Origin: Gp6-AA40 sp035496255
Lineage (GTDB): Bacteria > Acidobacteriota > Vicinamibacteria > Vicinamibacterales > UBA2999
DNA: 29,977 bases
NCBI GenBank assembly: GCA_035496255.1
Contig: DATJEU010000030.1
Coordinates: forward strand, 1 to 29,977
Direction: 5' to 3'
Below are positions 14,939 to 24,716 of the stretch, one piece after another. The notes under the pieces were generated by a model that was given only the letters and a program-made list of their open reading frames with translations, was not told where the DNA came from and did not search any database. The position numbers and the translations under genes were made by a program. Numbering within the stretch: the stretch's first letter is position 1; each line of letters opens with the position of its first letter.

Positions 14939-15077
14939 TTCGGCGGTGTGATGGCGATGGCGTAAGGGACCGCGATCCGGCATGCCCAGCCGCGACGCAA
15001 TTGGGAATCAGCGCTCACTGAATATTGCTCACGGCTGGCGTGTGCGGGACGCATGACGGCCCATGAATTCCTTTTCT

Positions 15078-15118
15078 TTCGTCGTGTCGTCGTACTCGTC
15101 GTGCCCGTCGTGGTTTCT
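15078..15118. repeat. CGTCGT-word repeat upstream of sppA
   Basis: A run of TTCGTCGTGTCGTCG, TACTCGTCGTGCC and CGTCGTGGTTTCT lies just before sppA. It is the reverse-complement counterpart of the CGACGA run at 4013-4066. No Shine-Dalgarno sequence for sppA is visible downstream of it. Confidence 0.65.
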
Positions 15119-15137
15119 CTTGTGACACCATACGCGC

Positions 15138-16907
15138 ATGGCAATACGACGCGCCGTTCGCATCGTCCTCGGGCTGATTTTCTTCGCCATCTTCATCTCC
15201 ATCGCGGGCACGCTCGCGTTGTACTTCGCGATGTCGCGAGGGCCCTCAGTGCCCGCCGCGGCGGTGCTCGAGTTGCGACCAGCGGGCGAACTGCAGGAGA
15301 CGTTGCCGGACGATGTCGTCGGGCAACTGTTTGGCAGTGACGTGAAGACGGTGCGCGGACTCGTCGACAGTCTGCGCAAAGCCAAACGCGATCCACGCAT
15401 CAAGTCGGTGCTGCTCATGCCGGGCAGCCTCGACTCGCCGTACTGGGGCAAGGTGCAGGAACTGCGCGACGCCATCCTCGATTTCCGGCGATCGGGGAAG
15501 AAGGTCACGGCGTTCCTCGAGTACGGCGGCGACCGCGAGTACTACCTGGCGAGTGCCGCGGACCGGGTCTTCCTGCTTCCGACCAGTCCGCTCGACCTGA
15601 CCGGCGTCACCTCGTACGAGATCTTCCTGCGCGGCACGCTCGACAAGATCGGTGCGTATCCCGACTACCTGAAGATCGGCCAATACAAGACGGCGCCGAA
15701 TCAGCTCACCGAAAAGCAGATGACGCCCGCGCACCGGCAGATGAGCGAGGCGCTCAACCACGACATGTACGAGCAGCTGGTTCGCGGCATCGCGAGCGCG
15801 CGGCACAAGGGTGAGGACGACGTGCGGCGGCTGCTCGACGAGGGGCCATTTACGCCGGAGGAAGCACTGCGCGACGGGTTGGTGGACGACCTCGCGTACC
15901 AGGATCAGCTCGACGATCGGGTGACCGAGCTGCGCGACGGTTCCAAGCCCCTGAGCCGGATCAAGGGCGATGACTATGAGCGTGTCAGCGCGGAGTCAGT
16001 CGGCTTCCACCCGAAATCGCGCATCGGTGTGCTCTACGCGTCGGGCGTCATTACCTCCGGCAAGAGCGGCTACTCGCCGACCGACGGTGCGGTGCTCGGT
16101 TCGGACACGATGGTCGAGCAGATCCGCCAGGTGCGCGACGATTCATCGGTCAAGGCGATTGTGCTCCGCATCGACAGTCCTGGCGGCTCGTCGGTTGCGT
16201 CGGACGTGATCTGGCGCGAGCTGATGATCACGCGCGATCAGAAGCCGGCGCGGCCGCTGATCGTGTCGATGTCCGACCTGGCGGCGTCCGGCGGTTACTA
16301 CATCGCGACGCCGGCGCAGGCGATCGTCGCGCAACCGGCGACGCTGACGGGATCGATCGGGATCTACGCCGGCAAGATTGTCTCCGGCGGTACGCTCGAA
16401 AAGCTCGGCGTCACCGAGGAAACAGTGAAGGACGGGGCCAACGCCGACATCTACTCGCCGTTCACGCCGTTCTCCGCAAGTCAGCGCGACAAGATGCAGG
16501 GCTACATCCAGGACTACTACCGCAATTTCATCGAGAAGGTGGCACAGTCGCGGCATACGACGCCGGAAGCGATCGATGCGATCGGGCAGGGGCGCGTCTG
16601 GACCGGCGAGCAGGCGAAGGCACACGGCCTCGTCGACGCGCTGGGGGGGCTCGATACCGCGGTCGCACTCGCCAAGCAGAAGGCGAACATTCCGCCGGAC
16701 GAAGACGTGGAACTCGTGACCTATACGCCGCGGCGCAGTGTCTACGAGGCGATCACCGATTCGCTGCGCGGTCAGAGCGCGTTCAGCCTGGCGCAGACGT
16801 TTCTGAGCGCGCCCGACGCGCGCGCGCTGGCGAACCTCTCGGCGCCGGTACGATTATTCCGTCGCGGCGAACCGCTCGCGCTGATGCCGTTTACGTTCGT
16901 GCGGTGA
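15138..16907 (+). CDS. sppA: Signal peptide peptidase SppA, 67-kDa type
   Basis: The protein has 589 residues, the size of the long, tandem-domain SppA of E. coli. An N-terminal anchor (about 8-31) precedes two crotonase-like domains. The catalytic Lys is expected at K184 in the first domain (YLKIGQYKTAPN) and the nucleophile at S384 in the second (DLAASGGYYIA); the SPGGSS loop at 347-352 forms part of the active site. SppA is a membrane-bound serine/lysine protease that degrades cleaved signal peptides in the periplasm. Both catalytic residues are present, so it should be active. The ATG at 15138 sits directly before the basic n-region. The gene is convergent with the PpiD-type gene. Confidence 0.95.
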   Translation: MAIRRAVRIVLGLIFFAIFISIAGTLALYFAMSRGPSVPAAAVLELRPAGELQETLPDDVVGQLFGSDVKTVRGLVDSLRKAKRDPRIKSVLLMPGSLDSPYWGKVQELRDAILDFRRSGKKVTAFLEYGGDREYYLASAADRVFLLPTSPLDLTGVTSYEIFLRGTLDKIGAYPDYLKIGQYKTAPNQLTEKQMTPAHRQMSEALNHDMYEQLVRGIASARHKGEDDVRRLLDEGPFTPEEALRDGLVDDLAYQDQLDDRVTELRDGSKPLSRIKGDDYERVSAESVGFHPKSRIGVLYASGVITSGKSGYSPTDGAVLGSDTMVEQIRQVRDDSSVKAIVLRIDSPGGSSVASDVIWRELMITRDQKPARPLIVSMSDLAASGGYYIATPAQAIVAQPATLTGSIGIYAGKIVSGGTLEKLGVTEETVKDGANADIYSPFTPFSASQRDKMQGYIQDYYRNFIEKVAQSRHTTPEAIDAIGQGRVWTGEQAKAHGLVDALGGLDTAVALAKQKANIPPDEDVELVTYTPRRSVYEAITDSLRGQSAFSLAQTFLSAPDARALANLSAPVRLFRRGEPLALMPFTFVR

Positions 16908-16930
16908 TTTGATTTGGTAATTTGACGCCT

Positions 16931-16995
16931 GTAGGGCCGGTCTTGCTTTTCAGACCGGCCGCGCCGGCGGGTCCACAAAGCAGGACCCGCCCTAC
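16931..16995. terminator. Double hairpin between convergent sppA and ppiD
   Basis: GGCCGGTCT (16935-16943) pairs with AGACCGGCC (16952-16960), and GGCGGGTCC (16966-16974) pairs with GGACCCGCC (16983-16991). The whole element is bounded by GTAGGG (16931-16936) and CCCTAC (16990-16995). The first loop carries TTGCTTTT. It fills most of the 103-bp gap between two converging genes, so it could terminate transcription from both sides. It is also a member of the dispersed GTAGGG hairpin family. Confidence 0.7.
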
Positions 16996-17010
16996 AGGTA
17001 CGCGGATCCG

Positions 17011-18948
17011 CTAGATCTGATTCTGCGCCGTCACGCGGCGCAGCACGTCCTGCTTGACCTCGATCTTCATCTTCTCCTTCACCTTCGTCATGTAGGCGGT
17101 GAAGAAGCGATTGCGGCGCTCGGTGAGGAGCTGATCGCGGAAGGTTTCCTTCTCTTCGCTCAGCTTCTGCGGCGTGACGTCTTCACGCGACTCGACGCGG
17201 ACGATCACCGTGGCGTCGCTCGTGCGGATCGGGTCGCTGACGCCGCCGACGGGCAGCGCGAAGGCGGCAGCGTCCACCTCCGGGCTGACGCCGATGTCAG
17301 GCAGCGCCGCGCCGCGGGTGATCAGGTCGGTCTCCTTGGCGTCGAGTCCCTGCGCCTTGGCCGCTGCGGTGAAATCCTTCGCGTTCTTCAGCGCCGCCGC
17401 GATTTCGCCGGCCTTCTGACGGCTCATGTCGGCGGCGCGCGTCTTGATCACGTCTTCGCGTACCTTGTCTTTCACTTCGTCCAGCTTCGGCACGTACGGA
17501 TCCTTCTTGCCTGAGAGCGTGACGAACACCGGTCCGCGCGACGAATTCACCGGCTCGCTGACTTCGCCGTCCTTCAGCTTGAACGCCGCCTGCGCCACCT
17601 GCGGCGCGGCACCGATGCCGGGCACCGGATCTTCGCGCTGGAAGAAACCGGACTCCTGCACCTGGAGTCCCTGTTCCTTCGCGACCTTGTCGAGATCCGC
17701 CGGCGTCTTGATCTGTCCGGCGAGCGTCTGCGCCTTGTCGGTGATCTGCTGATCCGCCATCTGCGTCTGCAACTGGTTCTGGATCTGCGCGCGCACCTGT
17801 TCGAGCGGCGTCGTCTTTGCCGCCTGGTGTTCCGTGACCTTGATGATGTGGAAGCCGTACTGCGTCTTGACCAGGTCGCTGATCTGGCCAGGCTGCAGTG
17901 CGAATGCCGCATTTTCGAACTCGGGCACCATCCGTCCCCTGGCGAACAGTCCGAGATCGCCGCCGGCGTCCTTCGTGGTGTCTTCCGAGTACTGCCTGGC
18001 CAGCGCGGCGAAGTCGGCGCCGGGAGCCTTCGCTTTCTGCAGGATCTCTTCGGCCTTCTTCCGCACCTCGTTCTCGTTCTTGCCTTCGGTCTTCAGCAGT
18101 ATGTGGCTGGCGCGCACCTGCTCGGGCGTCTGGAACTGCTGGATGTTCTCGTTGTAGTAACGGTCGACGTCCTGCGGCGTGACGACGACGCGCTGGCGCG
18201 CCTGGTCGCGGTCCAGCAGCAGGTACTTGACCTTGCGCTGTTCGCCGATGCGGTACTCGGCTTTGTGCGCGTCGAAGTATGAGGAGATGTCCGCGTCGCT
18301 GGCCGTGACCTTGTCGCGGAACTTGTCCGCTGTGAGGGCCACGATCTTGAGCTTCACCTTCTCGTTGCGCTGCTTGTACTCCTTCTCGACGTCCGCGTCG
18401 GAGACGGTAATCCAGTCGGTCAGCGCCGAGCGCAGCTTCGACAGCAGCAGATCGCGCCGCACGCTTTCTTCGAACTGCGCCTTGGTCAGCGGCGGCCGCT
18501 GCATCCGCAGGAGCTGCTCGTACCGCTGCTCGCCGATGAACTTGCCGCCTTCCTGCAGTCCGGGAATCGCGAAGATCGCCTGCGCCAGCTCGTCGTCGCT
18601 GACGGTGATGTGATGGCGGTCGGCCTCGATGACGGCGACCTCGTCGTCCACCATCTGCGCGAGAATCTGCTGGTCGATCCCGAGCTGCCGTAGCAGCTGC
18701 TCGTTGATATTGCCGCCGAACTGCTGCTGGTACTGCTGCAGTTGCTGCTGGTATCGGCTCTGGAAGTCGCCGGCGGTCAGATCGTGACCCTCGACTTCGG
18801 CAATCACTTCACGCGGCGTTGCGCCGACCGTGTTCCCGTTGGTGTCGAGAAAACTGGGAATGTAGAAGGCGACGAACGTCAGCACCACCAGGGCGAGGCT
18901 CCACTTGAGCCACCCCTTGTGCCGACGCATGCGGTCGAGCATGGTCAT
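17011..18948 (-). CDS. ppiD: PpiD-type periplasmic parvulin chaperone
   Basis: The protein has 645 residues, close to E. coli PpiD. A single N-terminal helix (14-33) anchors it in the inner membrane. A SurA-like N-terminal chaperone region (about 45-275) contains a Gln-rich stretch (YQQQLQQYQQQF, 66-77). A parvulin domain follows at 278-374, with the His of ASHILL (H282), GRMVPEFE and YGFHIIK (H367). These are the residues of active parvulins, unlike E. coli PpiD, whose domain is inactive. Two later segments (AAFKLKDGEVSEPV and AAFALPVGGVSDPI) resemble half-parvulin modules. It should assist folding of exported proteins at the Sec exit. The ATG at 18948 has AGGA about 9 bp upstream; a second ATG lies 6 bp further in. 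Confidence 0.9.
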   Translation of the reverse strand: MTMLDRMRRHKGWLKWSLALVVLTFVAFYIPSFLDTNGNTVGATPREVIAEVEGHDLTAGDFQSRYQQQLQQYQQQFGGNINEQLLRQLGIDQQILAQMVDDEVAVIEADRHHITVSDDELAQAIFAIPGLQEGGKFIGEQRYEQLLRMQRPPLTKAQFEESVRRDLLLSKLRSALTDWITVSDADVEKEYKQRNEKVKLKIVALTADKFRDKVTASDADISSYFDAHKAEYRIGEQRKVKYLLLDRDQARQRVVVTPQDVDRYYNENIQQFQTPEQVRASHILLKTEGKNENEVRKKAEEILQKAKAPGADFAALARQYSEDTTKDAGGDLGLFARGRMVPEFENAAFALQPGQISDLVKTQYGFHIIKVTEHQAAKTTPLEQVRAQIQNQLQTQMADQQITDKAQTLAGQIKTPADLDKVAKEQGLQVQESGFFQREDPVPGIGAAPQVAQAAFKLKDGEVSEPVNSSRGPVFVTLSGKKDPYVPKLDEVKDKVREDVIKTRAADMSRQKAGEIAAALKNAKDFTAAAKAQGLDAKETDLITRGAALPDIGVSPEVDAAAFALPVGGVSDPIRTSDATVIVRVESREDVTPQKLSEEKETFRDQLLTERRNRFFTAYMTKVKEKMKIEVKQDVLRRVTAQNQI

Positions 18949-18992
18949 GAGCGAGTGTCCTACTGGGCTTCAGTCGTTGGTCCGAACGGTCG

Positions 18993-19021
18993 ATCGTATG
19001 AAAGCCATGATAATATTTCAA
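18993..19021 (-). promoter_or_regulatory. Probable sigma-70 promoter of ppiD
   Basis: On the minus strand, TTGAAA (19021-19016) and TACGAT (18998-18993) are separated by exactly 17 bp in an AT-rich spacer that stands out from the GC-rich surroundings. It would give a leader of about 35-40 nt before the ppiD ATG. On the plus strand the same AT-rich patch could serve the GGDEF gene, but no well-spaced pair was found for it. Confidence 0.55.
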
Positions 19022-19080
19022 GCGTTTAGAAGGACTTAGCGGCCCTCCCCGCCGCTGTCGCGACCTCGCCTCCTTCGAGC

Positions 19081-20169
19081 GTGAAGCCAGTTTCCAAGAC
19101 TGTTCTCGGACCCCGTGCCGTGCGCGGGCCCCGTCGCCCGGACCTTGCGGCGCGCCTGAAAGGACGCGCCCGTGCCCTTCGTACGCTCCTCGACGGGCGC
19201 GAGGCGCTGCTCGACGCGATCCGGCAGGCGAACGCCAGCCTCGATCCGGCCAAAGTGGCCGGCTGGCTCACGCATGAAGCGGCCGGGTGGGTCGCGGCCG
19301 ACTGCTGGGCCGTCATCGCCCGCGACTCGAATGACCTGCTGGCGGTCCTCGCCGAGGAGGGGCTTGCATCTGGAGCGGGATCATCCTTGTGGTCCGTCGC
19401 CAACTGGGTGATGCGCAACGGGGTGGAGTTCACGGCGGCCGACCTTGCTGCGGACGGCCATAGCGAGCCAGGGGCGGCCGGGTCGGCACTTGGCTTCCCG
19501 CTGATTTGCCGCGGCCGCACCATCGGCGTCCTGGCCGCCGTGGATCCCGTGCCGTCGAAGACACCACCGGCGATTCCGCCGTCACTGCTGCTGGCCATTC
19601 GCGGGCTGCTGGAACCGTGCGCCATTGCCTTGGACAACGCGATTTCCCTGCAGAAGGCCGAGACGCTGTCGGTCATGGACGACCTGACACGTCTGTACAA
19701 CTCGCGCTATTTGAACCTCGTGCTGCGACGCGAAACCAAGCGGGCGTCGCGCAATGGCCGCCCCGTGTCGCTGCTGTTCCTCGACCTCGACGGTTTCAAA
19801 CAGGTCAACGACACCTGGGGACACCTCTGCGGCAGCAAAGCACTGGTCGAGACGGCCGCCGTGATCAAAGCGTGCGCCCGCGAAACCGACGTGGTCGCCC
19901 GGTTTGGCGGCGACGAATTCTCTCTCATCCTTCCCGACACCGGTCGCGAGGGCGCCATGTCAGTGGCGGCCCGCATCCAGGAGCGTATTCGCAGCGCCGT
20001 GTTCCTCGCCGCCGACGGTCTTTCTGTGCATCTCACCGTGTCAATCGGCGTCGCTACCCTGCCGGACGTTGCAGCATCGGCCGAAGAATTACTACGAGCG
20101 GCCGACGTGGCCATGTACCGAGTGAAGGCGTCCGGTAAAGACGGAATCTACTTCGCAACGACGACTTAG
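19081..20169 (+). CDS. GAF-GGDEF diguanylate cyclase
   Basis: The protein has 362 residues. A GAF-like sensory domain spans about 40-190 and a GGDEF domain about 195-358. The catalytic motif GGDEF is intact at 276-280, with metal-binding D235 (LFLDLDGFK), N243 (QVND) and the inhibitory-site RxxD (R267-E-T-D270) exactly five residues before GGDEF. It should make c-di-GMP from two GTP and be feedback-inhibited. The GHLCGSKAL segment has Ser where GHxxGD usually has Asp, a small deviation in a substrate-contact loop. No membrane helix is present, so it is cytoplasmic. The GTG start has no clear Shine-Dalgarno sequence; an in-frame stop at 19027 limits the upstream options. It ends 11 bp before mreB. 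Confidence 0.9.
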   Translation: MKPVSKTVLGPRAVRGPRRPDLAARLKGRARALRTLLDGREALLDAIRQANASLDPAKVAGWLTHEAAGWVAADCWAVIARDSNDLLAVLAEEGLASGAGSSLWSVANWVMRNGVEFTAADLAADGHSEPGAAGSALGFPLICRGRTIGVLAAVDPVPSKTPPAIPPSLLLAIRGLLEPCAIALDNAISLQKAETLSVMDDLTRLYNSRYLNLVLRRETKRASRNGRPVSLLFLDLDGFKQVNDTWGHLCGSKALVETAAVIKACARETDVVARFGGDEFSLILPDTGREGAMSVAARIQERIRSAVFLAADGLSVHLTVSIGVATLPDVAASAEELLRAADVAMYRVKASGKDGIYFATTT

Positions 20170-20172
20170 GAG
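20168..20172 (+). promoter_or_regulatory. mreB ribosome binding site overlapping the GGDEF stop codon
   Basis: AGGAG at 20168-20172 lies 8 bp before the TTG start of mreB, and its first two bases are part of the TAG stop of the cyclase gene. It supports the TTG start and suggests that ribosomes finishing the cyclase can pass on to mreB. Confidence 0.75.
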
Positions 20173-20180
20173 TTTCGACA

Positions 20181-21206
<1,026 letters not shown>

Positions 21207-21208
21207 TG

Positions 21209-21269
21209 ACTCCCAACTCCCAACCATCCAACTGCCAATCGGGAGTTGTGGCGTTGGGCGTTGGACGTT
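21209..21269. repeat. CCCAAC/GTTGGG foldback repeat between mreB and mreC
   Basis: The words ACTCCCAACTCCCAACC and CCAACTGCC are followed by their complements GGGAGTTG and GTTGGGCGTTGG. CAACTCCC (21214-21221) pairs with GGGAGTTG (21241-21248). It fills the 69-bp gap inside an operon that is otherwise tightly packed and leaves mreC with only a weak ribosome site. Confidence 0.8.
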
Positions 21270-21275
21270 TTCGCC

Positions 21276-22157
21276 ATGGCAGTCCTAGACATCCGTCAGC
21301 GGACAGGATGGCTGTTCGCAGCCATCGTCCTGGGTCACATCATTCTGATTTCGGCGCAGGTGAACTCACGACGCGGCGTCCCGATTCTCGAGGAGGTCAC
21401 CTTCGGCTCCTTCGCCGAAGTGCAGCGCGTGGTCACCGGTATCGTCGGCAACGTGCGCGAGGGCTGGCAGAACTACTTCGCGCTGCAGGAAATCCGGCGC
21501 GAGAACGCCGACTTGAAGCAACGCAACGCGCAGTTGGACGTCTGGATCCAGGAGGAACGCGCGCGGGCCGAGGAGTCGCGCACGCTCCGCCAGATGCTGG
21601 GCCTGCGTGACCACACGGAGGTGGCGCTGGTGGCCGCCAACGTCATCGGCGCGAGCGCCGACGCGTACTTCCGGACCATTTCGATCGACAAGGGCAAGGA
21701 CGACGGCATCCGCCAGGATATGGCGGTCATCTCGCCGGCGGGTGTGGTGGGTCGTGTCATCATGCCGACCGCGCGGGCCTCGAAGGTTCAGCTACTGATC
21801 GACCGAAACGCCGCCGCAGCGGCTCTCGTCGAGCGGTCCCGGGCCCAGGGCGTCGTGGTCGGCGAGGGTACCGCGACGGTCTCAATGGACTATCTGCCAG
21901 GCTCGGCCGACGTCAAAGCCGGTGACCGCGTCGTAACCTCCGGAATCGACAGGATTTATCCCAAAGGCTTCGTCATCGGTCAGATAGAATCATTGCAGCG
22001 TGGCGCCGGTGAGTACTCCGGCGTGGTCATCAAGCCGGCGGTTGACTTCACGTCGCTCGAGGCTGTCTTCGTGGTGACGACGCCGCCGCCGCCGGACGTG
22101 CCGGGATCGTCGACGGGCGCAACGGCGCCGCGGGTGCAGTCGAAGGACGCCCAGTGA
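21276..22157 (+). CDS. mreC: Rod shape-determining protein MreC
   Basis: The 293-residue protein has one N-terminal membrane helix (about 12-29, GWLFAAIVLGHIILIS), a coiled coil (about 65-100, with IRRENADLKQRNAQLD) and two beta-barrel domains to about 270, containing PAGVVGRV, QLLIDRNAAAAALVERS and GDRVVTSGIDRIYPKGFVIG, the last typical of MreC. It links MreB, MreD and PBP2 in the periplasm. The frame is open upstream through the repeat, but the ATG at 21276 begins the conserved MAVLDIRQRTG. The Pro-rich tail ends in a GTGA overlap with mreD. Confidence 0.94.
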   Translation: MAVLDIRQRTGWLFAAIVLGHIILISAQVNSRRGVPILEEVTFGSFAEVQRVVTGIVGNVREGWQNYFALQEIRRENADLKQRNAQLDVWIQEERARAEESRTLRQMLGLRDHTEVALVAANVIGASADAYFRTISIDKGKDDGIRQDMAVISPAGVVGRVIMPTARASKVQLLIDRNAAAAALVERSRAQGVVVGEGTATVSMDYLPGSADVKAGDRVVTSGIDRIYPKGFVIGQIESLQRGAGEYSGVVIKPAVDFTSLEAVFVVTTPPPPDVPGSSTGATAPRVQSKDAQ

Positions 22158-22660
22158 AGATCGCGGGCGCGTTTGTCGCGATCGCCCTGGCGCTGGCGAT
22201 CCAGACGACTCTGACGCGATTCGCTGTCGTCGGCACCAGCACCGTCGATCTGGTGCTCGTCGCGGTGATTGGCGTGGCGCTGACGACCGGGCCGGTGGGC
22301 GGCATGGTGTCGGGCACGGTGGCCGGCCTGATTCAGGACGCGCTGTCGAGCGGCGTCGTCGGGATCGGCGGGTTGGCCAAGACGCTGGTGGGGTTTCTCG
22401 TCGGCGCGATCGGCCAGCAGTTCATCGTCACCGCCGCGTTGCCGCGGCTGGTGATGTTCGTGGCGGCGACGGCCGTCCACGCGGCGGTGTTCATCGGGTT
22501 GTACGTGGCGCTGGGCCTCCGGGTGTTCGAATCGCCATGGACGGCCGTGGCGTATCAGGCGTTGGGTAACGCGTTGGTCGGGTTGATCTCGTTCGCGGTC
22601 GTCGAATCGCTTCCCGGCGTCATCGAGCGGCGTCGCGGCGGCGGACGCCGGCGGCGATAG
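22154..22660 (+). CDS. mreD: Rod shape-determining protein MreD
   Basis: This 168-residue protein is almost entirely hydrophobic, with about five membrane helices, and ends in a strongly basic tail (ERRRGGGRRRR). Its size, composition and position between mreC and mrdA identify MreD, an inner-membrane member of the elongation complex. The GTG start overlaps the mreC stop (GTGA). The motif GLIQDALSSGVVGIGGL is the family's typical QD-containing loop. Confidence 0.93.
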   Translation: MKIAGAFVAIALALAIQTTLTRFAVVGTSTVDLVLVAVIGVALTTGPVGGMVSGTVAGLIQDALSSGVVGIGGLAKTLVGFLVGAIGQQFIVTAALPRLVMFVAATAVHAAVFIGLYVALGLRVFESPWTAVAYQALGNALVGLISFAVVESLPGVIERRRGGGRRRR

Positions 22661-22688
22661 ATCGCACATACGCAGCAGGAAAGTAGTG

Positions 22689-24713
22689 ATGGCCGTAGCT
22701 GAAGATCGTCGACGCATCTCGAGCCGCCTTGTCGTGCTCCAAGTGGGGATCGTCGTCGTCTTCGCGGCGCTCGCCGCGAGCTTCTGGGTTCTGCAGATCG
22801 TGCAGGGTCAGAAGTACAAGGAGATGGCGGAGAACAACCACCAGCGGACGCTTGCCCTGCGCGCCCCGCGCGGCGTGCTGTTCGATCGCAACGGCAAGGT
22901 GCTGGTCGACAACCGCGACTCGTTCACGATCTCGATCGACCGCGAACGAACGAAGGACCTCAATCACACCATCACGAAGCTCGCCGAGATCACGGGGCTC
23001 GATGCCAAGGCCATCAGGCTGATCGTCGATCGCCACCGCGGTGAGCCGACCTACCGGCCGATCGTGGTCATCGAGGACGCATCGCTGGAACAGGTCGCGC
23101 GGGTTCGCGCGCATCAGCTCGATTTCGAGCTTCCCGACGTCGTCATCGAGGAAGTGCCGACGCGCAAGTACCCGGAGTCGATGGCCGCGCACCTGTTTGG
23201 CTACGTCAGCCAGGCGAACGATTCGCAGCTCGAGGCCGACGAATCGCTGCGCAGTGGCGACATCGTCGGCCAGGCAGGAATCGAGCGGGTCTACAACGCG
23301 GATCTGAAGGGGCAGGACGGCGCGCAGGTCGTGGTCGTCAACAGCATGGGCCGCGAGATCCGGACGCTCTCGCGCGAAGATCCCACCGAGGGCAAGCGGA
23401 TGCAGCTCACGATCGACTACGACGTGCAGCGCGCCACCGAAGAGGCGTTCAACACCGTCACCGAGGCGGGCCTGACCAACGCCGGCGCGGCCGTCGTGCT
23501 CGATCCGCGGACTGGCGAAGTGCTCGCGTTCACCAGCCGTCCTTCGTACGACCCGAACGCGTTCGCGTCCGGGATCGACCGGGCGACGTGGAGCGAACTG
23601 AATTCAGACGAGCAGCACCCGCTGAACAACCGGGCCACGCAGGGACGGTACTCGCCGGGATCCACGTTCAAGATGGCGGTTGGTCTGGCCGGTCTTGAAG
23701 AAGGCGTCATCGACCAGAATTTCACCGTGCACTGCGGCGGCGGCGCGAATTTCTACGGCCGCTATTTCAAGTGCTGGAAGAAAGGCGGCCACGGCACGGT
23801 CAATCTGAAGCAGGCGATCGCACAGTCATGCGACGTCTACTTCTACACCGTCGCCAACATGCTGGGCGTCGACAAAATCAACAAGTGGGCGACGCTGCTT
23901 GGTCTCGGCGTGAGCAGCGGAATCGATCTGCCGGGCGAAGTGACGGGCCTGGTTCCGTCCACCAAGTGGAAACAGGAAGTGCGCCACGAGAAGTGGTATG
24001 CCGGCGAGACGATTTCGGTCGGCATCGGCCAGGGCGCCGTGTCGGTCACGCCGATCTCGATGGCGGTGTACATGGCGACGATCGCGAACGGCGGGACCCG
24101 CGTGACACCGCACCTCGTGAAAGCGACGGACGATGGGGGCGGGTGGAAGCCGGTGCCGGCACCGGCGCCGCAGTCACACTTCGACATCGACGCCGACAAG
24201 CTGCAGGCGATCCGCGACGGCATGTGGGAAGTGGTGAACGGCAGCGGCACCGGCGGCCGCGCGCGCATCGCCGGCCATGACGTGGCCGGCAAGACCGGGA
24301 CCGCCCAGGTGATCTCGAACGCCGGACGCGCTGCGGCCCGCGGCAAGAGGGACCTGCGCGACAACGGCTGGTTTGCCTTCTTCGCACCGCGCGACAACCC
24401 GCAGATTGCCGGTATCGTGTTCCTCGAGCACGGGATGCACGGTCCGAACGCGGCATCGGTCGCCCATCACATCCTCGACACCTTCTTCGCGAAGCAGGAC
24501 GGCCGGCCGTTGCCGCCGGCGCCGACGAAGGAGGACATGCGCCTCGACTTCGCCGACCCGCTCGGCGGCGGTCCACGCGAGTACCCCGATCCGCCGGCGC
24601 TTCCCGACGAACCAATCGGGCCACCGCAGGCGCGGCGCGAGCCGGCGAAGTCCGCCGTGGCGCCGGAGCAGCGTCTGGCCGAGGCGACCCCATCAGCCGC
24701 GGTGATCAGGTAA
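22689..24713 (+). CDS. mrdA: Penicillin-binding protein 2, elongation transpeptidase
   Basis: The protein has 674 residues. It has one N-terminal helix (about 15-37), a PBP dimer domain (from RAPRGVLFDRNG, 58-69) and a transpeptidase domain with the active-site triads S325-T-F-K328 (SPGSTFKM), S380-C-D382 (SCDVYFY) and K535-T-G537 (KTGTAQ). It cross-links peptidoglycan during side-wall growth, in partnership with RodA. A Cys/His-rich loop (HC at 348-349, C362, H368) recalls the zinc site described in E. coli PBP2, but equivalence is only suggested. The last 55 residues are Pro-rich and probably flexible. GTG at 22686 precedes the ATG at 22689; the ATG is preferred because AGGA lies 8 bp upstream. 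Confidence 0.96.
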   Translation: MAVAEDRRRISSRLVVLQVGIVVVFAALAASFWVLQIVQGQKYKEMAENNHQRTLALRAPRGVLFDRNGKVLVDNRDSFTISIDRERTKDLNHTITKLAEITGLDAKAIRLIVDRHRGEPTYRPIVVIEDASLEQVARVRAHQLDFELPDVVIEEVPTRKYPESMAAHLFGYVSQANDSQLEADESLRSGDIVGQAGIERVYNADLKGQDGAQVVVVNSMGREIRTLSREDPTEGKRMQLTIDYDVQRATEEAFNTVTEAGLTNAGAAVVLDPRTGEVLAFTSRPSYDPNAFASGIDRATWSELNSDEQHPLNNRATQGRYSPGSTFKMAVGLAGLEEGVIDQNFTVHCGGGANFYGRYFKCWKKGGHGTVNLKQAIAQSCDVYFYTVANMLGVDKINKWATLLGLGVSSGIDLPGEVTGLVPSTKWKQEVRHEKWYAGETISVGIGQGAVSVTPISMAVYMATIANGGTRVTPHLVKATDDGGGWKPVPAPAPQSHFDIDADKLQAIRDGMWEVVNGSGTGGRARIAGHDVAGKTGTAQVISNAGRAAARGKRDLRDNGWFAFFAPRDNPQIAGIVFLEHGMHGPNAASVAHHILDTFFAKQDGRPLPPAPTKEDMRLDFADPLGGGPREYPDPPALPDEPIGPPQARREPAKSAVAPEQRLAEATPSAAVIR

Positions 24714-24716
24714 GCG

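Noticed and set aside
14767..15144. 125-codon minus-strand frame in the gap before sppA
   Set aside because: Its product is low complexity at the start (Thr/Arg runs from the CGTCGT repeat) and it crosses the nested inverted structure; nothing supports translation.
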